7,806 bases of DNA from an uncultured Rhodopirellula sp. (GCA_913061385.1 CAJXTM010000141.1:1-7806); one strand, 5' to 3'; counted from the stretch's first letter, positions 1-6,832 are shown. The notes: generated by a model from the letters alone, not told the origin. Numbers and translations: made by a program.

Positions 1-47
1 GAGATCAGCCTCGGTCTCGTGGGCTCGGAGATGTGTATAAGAGACAG
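1..47 (+). other. Untrimmed Nextera P7-side adapter (artefact)
   Basis: This is not genomic DNA. Bases 29-47 are the 19-bp Tn5 mosaic end (AGATGTGTATAAGAGACAG), and 14-28 are the Nextera Read 2 primer sequence that precedes it. Bases 6-13 (CAGCCTCG) sit exactly where the 8-base i7 index belongs and match, from memory, Nextera index N710. Bases 1-5 (GAGAT) are the end of the P7 flow-cell sequence. Biological sequence begins at 48. The minus-strand reading frame of the DUF1501 gene runs on through the adapter without a stop, so any residues predicted left of 48 are false. Confidence 0.98.
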
Positions 48-1016
48 GTTTGCAAATGTTGCATCATCACCTTTGTACAACGCACGGGGGTCTGCTGCTG
101 ACTCAGCTTTGGAGACATAGCCAGGTTTGGCACCATAAAGATCCATGGTTGCCTGCGATTCCCGACTGATATCCATGACCTCCGGGACAGAAGTCTGCAT
201 TCGGTAAGCCAGTTCGTACTGTGAGATTCGGGTCATCGTTTCTGGGTCACCCACATGTTCATACTGGTACCGATTTAAATCATTCAGTGCATCGAGAGTT
301 TTTCGCCTCGCTGATCGGGTGATTCCCTTGGGGTCAGACAAGTACAGGATTGGGTCGCCACCATCAGTGCGGCACTGCACACCTTGGTAAACAGTTGGCA
401 AAAAACCGCTGCCCCAGAGAGATTTTCCTGCACTTGGTGTTTTTCCACCGGAGGATAGAACAACGAATCCTGGTAAATTCTCGTTCTCGCTTCCCAAGCC
501 GTAAGTGACCCATGAACCCATCGCCGGGTAACCCAGCAGAGGATTACCGGTTTGCATCAGCAGTTGTGCTGGTGAATGATTGAACTGTTCGGTGCTGACA
601 GAACGAATCACGCACAGATCATCAATTTGCCGGCATAGGTTGGGTAGTAGTTCGCTGACCCACTGTCCGGTCTCGCCATGCTGTTTGTAACTGAACTGGG
701 GCCCCAGCATTTTGGGGGTGCCCTTGATAAAGGCAAACCGTTTCCCGTCGAGGTATTCTTGGGGGCACTCCGTATCGTGCAGTTTTGCAAGAGCAGGTTT
801 GTTTTCGAAAAGGTCGAGTTGTGAGGGTGATCCTGCCATGTGAAGGTAGATCACTGATTTGACTTTGGAGGGAATGCGGAACGACGAATCCGCCGCATGT
901 CCGTCACGCGTCAGAATAGAATTCAACGCAAGGGAGCCGAGCCCAAGTCCGGTTTGCCCAAAAAAGTGTCTTCGTGTAATCGCGCGAAGTCTTTGCAGTG
1001 GGAAAGGAAGGTTCAT
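48..1016 (-). CDS. DUF1501 domain protein, Tat-exported, C-terminus cut off by contig end
   Basis: The reading frame is open for 323 codons from ATG at 1016 to the adapter. Residues 15-20 (RRHFFG), followed by a Gly/Leu-rich hydrophobic stretch to about residue 36, form a twin-arginine signal, so the protein is probably exported folded. Residues 52-74, with an SVIYLHMAGSPSQLDLF core, are the hallmark opening of DUF1501, a family distantly related to sulfatases and alkaline phosphatases whose role is unproven. Later family blocks are also visible: HSPAQLLMQTGNPLLGYPAMGSW and LPGFVVLSSGG. Relatives are usually about 450-490 residues, so roughly a third is missing. The frame is open upstream back to a TGA but has no earlier ATG, GTG or TTG, which supports this start. 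No clear Shine-Dalgarno is seen. The gene lies 140 bp downstream of the PSCyt1/DUF1549/DUF1553 gene on the same strand, the usual planctomycete pairing, so co-transcription is likely. Confidence 0.93.
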
Positions 1017-1102
1017 GGTTGTCTTTCGAGTTCGGTGATTCGTATCAAGCTGTTGAGCGGAACCATTTTGAATATTTGGAAGGCTGCTTCGTGAGCCAGC
1101 AT
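1013..1102 (-). CDS. Possible 29-residue leader ORF overlapping the DUF1501 start
   Basis: In the 140-bp gap between the two large minus-strand genes, an ATG at 1102 opens a frame of 29 codons (MLAHEAAFQIFKM... ending ELERQP). Its TGA at 1015-1013 overlaps the DUF1501 ATG (1016-1014) as ATGA, the arrangement used for translational coupling. I do not recognise the peptide, and no ribosome binding site is evident. It could be a coupling leader or simple coincidence; support is weak. Confidence 0.18.
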   Translation of the reverse strand: MLAHEAAFQIFKMVPLNSLIRITELERQP

Positions 1103-1156
1103 GATTCTTCAGTTGAGAATCTGCAGGTTCGTCAGCGGCGAATGCTTTTCAGTGCT

Positions 1157-4100
1157 TCAGGGTTTCATCAGAGTCTCGTCGAGGTTCAGCAGGACGCTGG
1201 CGATCACCACAAGCCTTGGATCACCATCGGTGACTTTGGCTGATTCCAATAACTCGCCTCCATCGGACATTTCGTCTTCAAGTGAGTGGTAGAGCTTTGC
1301 GAGACGGGCAATTTCTGAATCATCTGCTTCTCTGACCAGCACCATTTGAAAGCCAGCCGCGATCTTGCTACTCAGGTCTTTACCAGTACTCTCCATTCGC
1401 TGTGCCAGCTTACCAGCGGCTTCCAGATAAACCACATCATTCATGGTGATCAAGGCCTGTAATGGCGTGTTGGTCCTGATACGTCGGATCTGACAAACTT
1501 CGCCACTGCCGGCATCAAAGGTTGTCATCGCCGGGTAAGGGCTTGTTCTTTTCAAGTAGGTGTATAAACCGCGGCGGTATCGATCGTCGCCTTGAGCGTT
1601 CTTCCACTTTTCGCCGCTGTAGGTAGACTTCCAAATCCCCGGTGGCTGCGGAGGCATGACAGAGGGACCGCCAATTTTACTGACAAGCAGGTTGGAAACA
1701 GCCAGTGCCTGATCCCGAACCATTTCGGCACTGAGTCGGAATCGTGGTCCGCGCGACAGTAATCGATTTCTTGGATCAACAGACAATGCTTGATCGGTCA
1801 CAATGGAACTTTGTCGGTAGGTCCGTGACATGACAATTGTTTTGATCAACTTTTTGATCGACCAACCCTGCTCGCGAAAGTCGACTGCCAGCCAGTCCAG
1901 CAACTCTGGGTGAGATGGTTGCATTCCTTGAGTGCCAAAATCCTCTTCGGTTTCCACGAGTCCGATTCCGAATATCCTCGCCCAGATCCGATTGATGGTA
2001 ACGCGGGCTGTGAGCGGATTGTCAGCTTGCATCAGCCACCTCGCGACTCCCAGGCGATTTGCAGGCGAACCCGCAGGCAGTTGGGGAAATGCTGCCAGGA
2101 CTGAGGCTGTGACTTCTTCACCTTGGTCAAGGAAATTGCCGCGGTTGTGAATGCGAGTTGTACGCTGGTGTTTGGCATCCAAATCCAACATGACAGGGGT
2201 GTTCGGGATTTGCTTCCTGAAGTTCTGTAGCTTGCTTCGAGCGATTTCCACTGCCTTGAGGCGTTGCATGGTTTCCATGAAAACTGCCTCGGAAAAAACT
2301 TTCTCTGGTTCTGGCTGTAGCTCAGGTCGCAACCATTGCACAGGATTTTGGCTAATGGAAAAACGTGACCTGGCTAATAGTAAACCCTCGCCGTATTGCT
2401 GTTCCAAAGTGACTTTCAATACACCTCCGGTAATGGGTGAGTCAAAGTCAAACATTGCAGCCTGCGCTTCCTTGAATCGGGGTGACAATCCCCATCCCGC
2501 TTCGGGCTTGCCATCAAGTGCAGAAGCCACGTTCCATCCGCGCTGAGAGAAGGTCGCTCGTGGATTCTTTAACTTGACCGGTTTGTATTCGCCGTCTGGC
2601 TGCTGCAATTCCAATGTCAGTTCGCGGATCGCTACATTTTTGTCGTCCCAGTCACCACCACCGATTGATTTGGGAAAGTAATCGATTCGAAATGATGTGT
2701 ACGTCTTGCCATCTTTTAATGGGGGTATGGCAAATGTGATTTGCCATGTGTCTTTTAGCGGTCGATCACCGCGGGCAATCAGTCGATGTTGTTCATCTTG
2801 GGTAATCTGAACACCAGCTTCGGAGGTAAATTCCTTGAGGTTCAGTGGTTGCCAAAGTGGTCGGTCAATCAGCCCTTTTTGCCATGTTTTAAAGCGTTCT
2901 TCAAAGTCGGCAGGTCGTTGGACGGACAATTCTGTCGCCTGCTGTAGTTCGGATGTCAGTTGTGCAAGCTGGTCAGCCTGTTCCGCAGTGGGTGTGGCAT
3001 GAAACGGAGCTTCGTTGTCAGCATCCTGGGTTTGATTGAAGTAGGTCAGAAATGAATAGTAATCTCGAATACTGATCGGATCGTATTTGTGGGAATGGCA
3101 CTTCGCACATCCCATCGTCAGGCCCATCCAGACTTGGAGAGTCGTATCGACACGGTCTTTGACCGCAGCGATCCGGAATTCTTCGTTGTCGGTTCCGCCT
3201 TCGTCGTTAGTCATCGTATTACGGTGAAAGGCGGTCGCCAGAATCTGATCATTCGTTCGGTTGGGTAATAGATCGCCACCCAGTTGTTCAATCGTGAACT
3301 GATCAAACGGAAGATCGCGATTGAATGCATCGATGACCCAGTCGCGGTACCGCCAGATGTTACGGTGTCTGTCTTTTTCGTATCCTTTGGTGTCCGCGTA
3401 GCGGGCCAAGTCCAGCCACATGCGGGCCCAGTGTTCTCCATAGCTATCGCTATCAAGTAAACGATCCACGAGTGTTTCATAAGCCTTTAAGGAATCATCA
3501 CTTAAAAAACTCTGTGCGATTTCGGGTGTGGGAGGTAAGCCTGTAATATCGAGAGCAGTTCGACGCAAAAGAATTGCCCGCTTTGCTGATGGTGATGGCT
3601 TCAGCCCAGCCTGTTGAACTTGAGCAAGTACGAAGGAGTCGATGGGATTGACTGAGTCACCGTAAGTCGTCTTGGTTGGGATCGCCGTTTTTTTGGGAGC
3701 GACGAATGACCAATGTTGTTGGTAGTCTGCGCCAGACTCAATCCATGTTTTTAAGGTTGAGATTTGTGCTGCGGAAAGTTTGTGTCCCGTTTCAGGCGGT
3801 GGCATGATCGTTTCAGGATCTACTGCCGTGATCCGCGTCATCAGTTCACTTTGGTCTGGCTGTTGGGGAACGATGGCTCCCGAATCGATTGCGAATGAAC
3901 GTTTGTCAAGTCGTAGATCGGCTTCGCGTGCTTCAGTGTCCAGACCGTGACAGGAAAAACAATGCTCAGCCAGAATTGTGCGGATGTCACGGTTGTATTG
4001 GACTTCCGATTCTGTGGCTGTCTTACCGCTGTTTGCTTCCTGTGCAAATAAACAACCATCCGAATCTGGTAGCACCAGAAAAATCAGCAACAGCAACAAT

Positions 4101-4168
4101 CCGGAGGTAACCCGTGAAAATATGGGAGGCTGGTGCGAAGAAATCTTGTTTGATAATAAACAGAGCAT
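1157..4168 (-). CDS. Secreted PSCyt1-DUF1549-DUF1553 (PSD1-type) cytochrome-like protein
   Basis: This is an intact 1003-residue protein. Residues 1-43 form an export signal: hydrophobic core at about 23-33, likely cleavage near FAQ-EAN. The PSCyt1 cytochrome-like domain (about 55-150) contains a CxxCH heme motif at residues 70-74 (CFSCH) and a downstream IMPP at 121-124, whose Met could be the second heme ligand. DUF1549 covers about 175-380 and carries a second CxxCH, CAKCH at 354-358, in the conserved GLTMGCAKCHSHKYDP block. A beta-rich middle (about 440-605) has no domain I can name. DUF1553 spans about 695-960, with RVTINRIWARIFG and TPLQALITMND. The C-terminus (LLNLDETLMKP) is the normal family end. 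The start is the first ATG after an in-frame TGA. The family is expanded in Planctomycetota and often tied to polysaccharide or sulfatase loci; its reaction is unknown. It is probably exported and heme-binding, and transcribed ahead of the DUF1501 gene. Confidence 0.95.
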   Translation of the reverse strand: MLCLLSNKISSHQPPIFSRVTSGLLLLLIFLVLPDSDGCLFAQEANSGKTATESEVQYNRDIRTILAEHCFSCHGLDTEAREADLRLDKRSFAIDSGAIVPQQPDQSELMTRITAVDPETIMPPPETGHKLSAAQISTLKTWIESGADYQQHWSFVAPKKTAIPTKTTYGDSVNPIDSFVLAQVQQAGLKPSPSAKRAILLRRTALDITGLPPTPEIAQSFLSDDSLKAYETLVDRLLDSDSYGEHWARMWLDLARYADTKGYEKDRHRNIWRYRDWVIDAFNRDLPFDQFTIEQLGGDLLPNRTNDQILATAFHRNTMTNDEGGTDNEEFRIAAVKDRVDTTLQVWMGLTMGCAKCHSHKYDPISIRDYYSFLTYFNQTQDADNEAPFHATPTAEQADQLAQLTSELQQATELSVQRPADFEERFKTWQKGLIDRPLWQPLNLKEFTSEAGVQITQDEQHRLIARGDRPLKDTWQITFAIPPLKDGKTYTSFRIDYFPKSIGGGDWDDKNVAIRELTLELQQPDGEYKPVKLKNPRATFSQRGWNVASALDGKPEAGWGLSPRFKEAQAAMFDFDSPITGGVLKVTLEQQYGEGLLLARSRFSISQNPVQWLRPELQPEPEKVFSEAVFMETMQRLKAVEIARSKLQNFRKQIPNTPVMLDLDAKHQRTTRIHNRGNFLDQGEEVTASVLAAFPQLPAGSPANRLGVARWLMQADNPLTARVTINRIWARIFGIGLVETEEDFGTQGMQPSHPELLDWLAVDFREQGWSIKKLIKTIVMSRTYRQSSIVTDQALSVDPRNRLLSRGPRFRLSAEMVRDQALAVSNLLVSKIGGPSVMPPQPPGIWKSTYSGEKWKNAQGDDRYRRGLYTYLKRTSPYPAMTTFDAGSGEVCQIRRIRTNTPLQALITMNDVVYLEAAGKLAQRMESTGKDLSSKIAAGFQMVLVREADDSEIARLAKLYHSLEDEMSDGGELLESAKVTDGDPRLVVIASVLLNLDETLMKP

Positions 4169-4342
4169 GGGAACTCAATCGAGGCAGGTAGGCCACAAGG
4201 GAAACACCAAATTGCACTTCATGGCTTAGGGATCAGTGCGGTGATCTATCTTAACTGTTGCGATTTTGATGGATCGAACGTGATTATTGGAATAAGGACT
4301 TTAATAACATCGCGAAGGTACCCGGTTTCAGGTGCGACCCGC
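4169..4342. other. 5' region of the PSD1-type gene
   Basis: No gene is supported here. This stretch must hold the promoter of the minus-strand PSD1-type gene, but I cannot identify convincing -35/-10 boxes. Part of it (about 4245-4310) is AT-rich compared with its surroundings. Bases 4316-4342 resemble the adjoining 27-bp repeat with indels (GGTACC-CGGTTTCA-GGTGCG) and may be a decayed fourth copy. Confidence 0.5.
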
Positions 4343-4423
4343 GTATCGGTTCATGTTGGCGTATAGCGGGTATCGGTTCATGTTGGCGTATAGCGGGTAT
4401 CGGTTCATGTTGGCGTATAGCCC
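4343..4423. repeat. Three tandem 27-bp direct repeats
   Basis: Copies lie at 4343-4369, 4370-4396 and 4397-4423, head to tail with no spacers. Each opens GTATCGGTTCATGTTGG and continues CGTATAGCGG. Copies 1 and 2 are identical. Copy 3 matches for its first 25 bases and then reads CC instead of GG. Because 27 is a multiple of three, one minus-strand frame meets a TGA once per unit, and the first of these met from the right (copy 3) is the stop codon of the YkoF-like gene. No recombinase, transposase or terminal inverted repeats accompany the block. Confidence 0.95.
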
Positions 4424-4698
4424 GGCAATATCTTTGTCACGAACACAGATTGTCCGTGATGCTGAAAGGACCACCGCATCATTTCCGTCAAGCATGTCAT
4501 CACTTGATCGTAATCACCAATCAGGACAGTCGATGTCGGTCCTGTGTTGACCTGTAGCTCGCTGTATTCATGCAGCTTACCGATAAATTCCTTAATCAGG
4601 CCCCGAAAGTTATCAACGAAGGGGTACATACTGATTTCAACGGTGGTGACCACGGTGGCATAGCTCCGGTCTTCAATGTGAGGAAAGTGAGGCAGCAT
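4405..4698 (-). CDS. YkoF-like single-domain thiamine/HMP-binding-type protein
   Basis: This 97-residue protein resembles one domain of the YkoF family, whose Bacillus member has two such domains and binds thiamine or its pyrimidine precursor. The visible matches are EISMYPFVDNF at 21-31 and STVLIGDYDQVM at 56-67, followed by a helix (TEMMRWSF) and a closing strand (SVFVTKIL). No signal peptide or membrane segment is seen, so it is probably cytoplasmic. ATG at 4698 is used, but the first 15 residues look atypical; a GTG at codon 16 (4653) would begin just before the first strand. The last four residues (YTPT) and the TGA come from the third copy of the 27-bp repeat, so the native C-terminus may have been replaced. 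No thiamine (TPP) riboswitch signature is visible upstream, and there are no thiamine synthesis or transport neighbours. The assignment is from remembered family motifs; the ligand is inference. Confidence 0.7.
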   Translation of the reverse strand: MLPHFPHIEDRSYATVVTTVEISMYPFVDNFRGLIKEFIGKLHEYSELQVNTGPTSTVLIGDYDQVMTCLTEMMRWSFQHHGQSVFVTKILPGYTPT

Positions 4699-4982
4699 CG
4701 GGGAGGCTGGGGGCGTTTACACGGCGCATCGGCCCTGATCCATGCCCGCAAGAAGATGAGTGTCGCATGGAGCATTGTCGGCGTATTGTAGGGATGCCGC
4801 AAAAACTTGTACATTTCGAGCGGAAGTGGGGCAGCAATGGTCGCGATTGGTTCGCTGGGAAGTGATTGTCATGGCAAGCGGCGGCCAATTCAGTGAATGA
4901 GATTCGCTGGTTGGAAGTTGCGTATTGGCCTTGTTGCTAGAATTTTCCAGTTCACCAACCTGACTCTGACTGATTGCCGTCG
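4699..4982. other. Divergent intergenic region
   Basis: About 280 bases lie between the oppositely oriented YkoF-like and nitroreductase genes and should carry both promoters. Short open frames occur on both strands but none resembles a protein I know. No operator-like palindrome or riboswitch is evident. Confidence 0.5.
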
Positions 4983-5759
4983 ATGACCAAAGCAACCGAG
5001 ATCTTCGAAAAAGTACCTTCGTTTGATTACAGCGAGAGTGCGTCGGACACAGATCCACAGGCGTTTGAAACCGTCGTCAGATCGAGGCGAAGTACACGGG
5101 TTTACACAGACGAATCGGTGCCTGAGGAGGTGATGAGGCGGTGTTTGGAATTGACTTTGCTGGCTCCGAATTCATCCAACCTGCAGCCTTGGGAGTTCTA
5201 TTGGGTTCGTGATGTTGCCAAGAAGGCAGAGTTGGCACGATTGTGCTTGGGCCAGCCCGCTGCAAGCACGGCACCTGAACTCATTGTTTGTGTTGCCCGA
5301 TTGGATACTTGGAACAGGAATCGAAAGCTAGTGCTGGAGGAAATGGAATGTTCAGAACGAGAGGTTCCTGAGTCCGCTTTGAAGTATTATCGCACCCTGG
5401 CACCCTTGGCTTACGGGCAAGGGCCATTGGGTATCTTTGGGCCGGTTAAAAAGCTTATCTTTTGGTTGTTAGCGCTTCGGAAACCGATGCCTCGGGGACC
5501 CTCAGGCAATGCTGATATGCGGGTCTGGGCTCACAAGTCGACGGCGTTGGGATGCCAGAACTTGATGCTGTCTCTACGAGCTTTTGGTTATGACAGTTGT
5601 CCCATGGAGGGATTGGATACCACTCGTGTTCGTAAACTGCTAGGTCTGCCGCGAACTGCAGAGGTCTGTATGGTGATTTCCGCAGGGAAACGCGCAGAGA
5701 ATGGGATCTATGGTGAGCAGGTCCGGTTTGATCCTTCACTGTTTCTGTTTGAAGTGTGA
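4983..5759 (+). CDS. Nitroreductase-family FMN-dependent oxidoreductase
   Basis: Taking ATG at 4983 gives 258 residues; a TTG at 4974 would add only three, and neither has a clear Shine-Dalgarno. Residues 35-39 (RRSTR) are the FMN-phosphate-binding block that opens the nitroreductase fold, and 62-70 (PNSSNLQPW) is the second conserved FMN-contact segment. The C-terminal part has the family's closing elements: AHKSTALGCQNLMLSLRAFG, then DSCPMEGLD at about 204-212 and the VCMVISAGKR strand. The family uses NAD(P)H and FMN to reduce nitro compounds, quinones or enones; the native substrate cannot be told. A long middle insert (about 147-175) contains a short hydrophobic stretch, LIFWLLAL, flanked by basic residues. 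I recall a similar insert in a subgroup of longer family members; it could contact a membrane or cap the active site. The gene is monocistronic and intact, with no signal peptide. Confidence 0.9.
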   Translation: MTKATEIFEKVPSFDYSESASDTDPQAFETVVRSRRSTRVYTDESVPEEVMRRCLELTLLAPNSSNLQPWEFYWVRDVAKKAELARLCLGQPAASTAPELIVCVARLDTWNRNRKLVLEEMECSEREVPESALKYYRTLAPLAYGQGPLGIFGPVKKLIFWLLALRKPMPRGPSGNADMRVWAHKSTALGCQNLMLSLRAFGYDSCPMEGLDTTRVRKLLGLPRTAEVCMVISAGKRAENGIYGEQVRFDPSLFLFEV

Positions 5760-5942
5760 GCTTTGTTCAAGGTGTCAGGCAGCCAACATCCGTGTGGTTC
5801 TGGGATAAGTGTTCACTTGTTCTTTTCCTGAGCTGCCTTCACTTTGCGATCGGCCCTTTTTTTTGTCTCTGTCTTTCTCATGCTTGCGACTTTGCTTTCG
5901 CTTGCGTTGAGTCATCAGTTACCTCATGTTTCCAGAAATGAC
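5760..5942. other. Intergenic region between nitroreductase and sulfatase relic
   Basis: The gap lies between a plus-strand gene and a minus-strand pseudogene that converge. A run of eight T at 5857-5864 follows a GC-rich CGGCCC but lacks a proper stem, so it is not a convincing terminator. The seven-base inverted pair AGGCAGC (5777-5783) and GCTGCCT (5832-5838) is too far apart to be a clear hairpin. Confidence 0.4.
5775..5915 (-). CDS. Possible 46-residue Lys/Arg-rich small protein
   Basis: An ATG at 5915 opens 46 codons with a highly charged N-terminal half (MTQRKRKQSRKHEKDRDKKK) and a non-descript C-terminal half. It starts 28 bases downstream of the sulfatase relic's stop on the same strand. 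I do not recognise it. A- and G-rich DNA gives Lys/Arg-rich frames by chance, and the next frame reads as another charged peptide, so this is a weak candidate. Confidence 0.15.
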   Translation of the reverse strand: MTQRKRKQSRKHEKDRDKKKGRSQSEGSSGKEQVNTYPRTTRMLAA

Positions 5943-6832
5943 TCAGCCGGTGATTGGATTTTTCATGTGTTGAATCCATTCCCGATAATCGTCTGTCATT
6001 TGTCGCACACGCATGGAGTGCTTGTCACTAAGATTTTTCGTTTCGGATGGATCGTTCGCTCGATTGAACAACTCTGGATTGCCCTTCACAACGAGAATTT
6101 TCCAATCACCCTGACGTATTGCCTATTCTCCTTCGGCACCTTTGTTCCGGTAGATGTTGGAGTGGTTTTGTTTTGTTTTGTTTTGTTTTTCCAGTGAGTA
6201 GCGGAAGAAGGCTTTTGCCATCAAATTGATGATCATCCGACAAGGTACCGGGGGCATCCACTGCGGTCGGCAGAATGTCGAGGGATAAAACGGGCTTGTT
6301 TGAATTTGCCCACCTTCGAACATGGCTGGCCAACTGACAATGAACGGTGTTTTGATTCCGCCTTCGTCAAAGCTACCTTTGAAACCTCTCAGGGGTGTGT
6401 TGTCGGCCGAGCTTGCGTAGGCGTCAGGCAGAAATGAACGAAATGTCGCTTGTCGGCGCTGAAAACTCTCTCACCATGGCCCACTGAATAGACTCCGAAG
6501 CGTTGTTCGTATTGACTCGGCATCAAACCGGCTCAAGTCGGTGAACAGACATGGCCACGGGTGTATGCCTGAGAAAAAAATACACACTCCCGCACCAATT
6601 CATCCATGTTGGAGTCGAAAATTCCTTGGCGCGTTGATCGTTCAGGCCGATGTCAGCATGTCCTTTGGTCATCAGTGAAAATGCCAACAATGTTTGGCAT
6701 CTTAGCGAGAGTGTCGTTAGCAAACCCAAGGTTGGTACACAAAGTTAGCAGGGAAATGACCGCCAACGAGGCGAGTGATGGGGCACCGACTGTTGTTGGG
6801 CAGAGTTCAATGTTCATGCTTGAGCGATTCAT
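5943..6832 (-). pseudogene. Sulfatase pseudogene (S1-type), frameshifted and internally deleted
   Basis: Sulfatase pieces follow in family order on the minus strand but in changing frames. From ATG at 6832: a signal peptide and MPNIVGIFTDDQ (6700-6665); shift; GHADIGLNDQ (about 6663-6634); shift; NMDELVRECVFFSQAY and RGHVCSPT (6610-6536), the formylglycine site, with TGA at 6535-6533 where the Arg of C-x-P-x-R belongs; then AGLMPSQYEQRFGVYS. A jump follows to ASSADNTPLRGFKGSFDEGG and IKTPFIVSWPAMFEGG; shift; VLSLDILPTAVDA and DGKSLLPLLTGK; shift; NIYRNKGAEGE, then TAG at 6125-6123 where family members have Trp; then AIRQGDWKILVVKG to a natural-looking TGA at 5945. The total is about 300 codons against 450-500 usual. 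The GKWHLG and SDNG metal/substrate blocks are absent, so a central deletion near 6425-6490 is inferred. Intact neighbouring genes argue against poor sequence quality. It cannot encode an active enzyme. Confidence 0.88.
6165..6189. repeat. (GTTTT)5 pentanucleotide microsatellite
   Basis: Five exact GTTTT units run through 6165-6189, followed by one more T. They lie inside the sulfatase relic, exactly between the segment ending LLPLLTGK and the segment NIYRNKGAEGE, which are in different frames. A pentanucleotide unit is not a multiple of three, so gain or loss of one unit would produce a frame change here. Confidence 0.9.

Noticed and set aside
2151..2546. 131-codon plus-strand frame
   Set aside because: It is antisense to the middle of the intact PSD1-type gene and its translation resembles nothing known.
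4040..4168. Lipoprotein signal in the PSD1-type protein
   Set aside because: The only nearby cysteine follows S-D-G, which does not fit a lipobox; a standard signal peptide is the better reading.
4343..4423. CRISPR array
   Set aside because: The three copies abut with no spacers, and there are no cas genes; this is a plain tandem repeat.
4332..4550. Plus-strand protein with three YRFMLAYSG repeats
   Set aside because: The repetition is only the in-phase reading of the 27-bp DNA repeat, and the rest lies antisense to the YkoF-like gene, which has a recognisable family sequence.
4699..4830. Thiamine (TPP) riboswitch upstream of the YkoF-like gene
   Set aside because: I looked for the conserved CTGAGA and ACCTGATCTGG-type blocks on the minus strand and did not find them.
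5808..5864. Rho-independent terminator after the nitroreductase gene
   Set aside because: AAGTGTTCACTT is palindromic but leaves too small a loop, and the T8 tract at 5857-5864 is not preceded by a stable stem.
5844..6197. Plus-strand hydrophobic frame with apparent membrane segments
   Set aside because: It is antisense to the sulfatase C-terminal remnant; the hydrophobic character comes from the T-rich GTTTT tract and codon complementarity.
5943..6832. Sulfatase breaks as mere sequencing error
   Set aside because: A 3-kb intact gene and an intact nitroreductase flank it in the same contig, and a large deletion plus two nonsense codons are not typical read errors, though read-level checking remains worthwhile.
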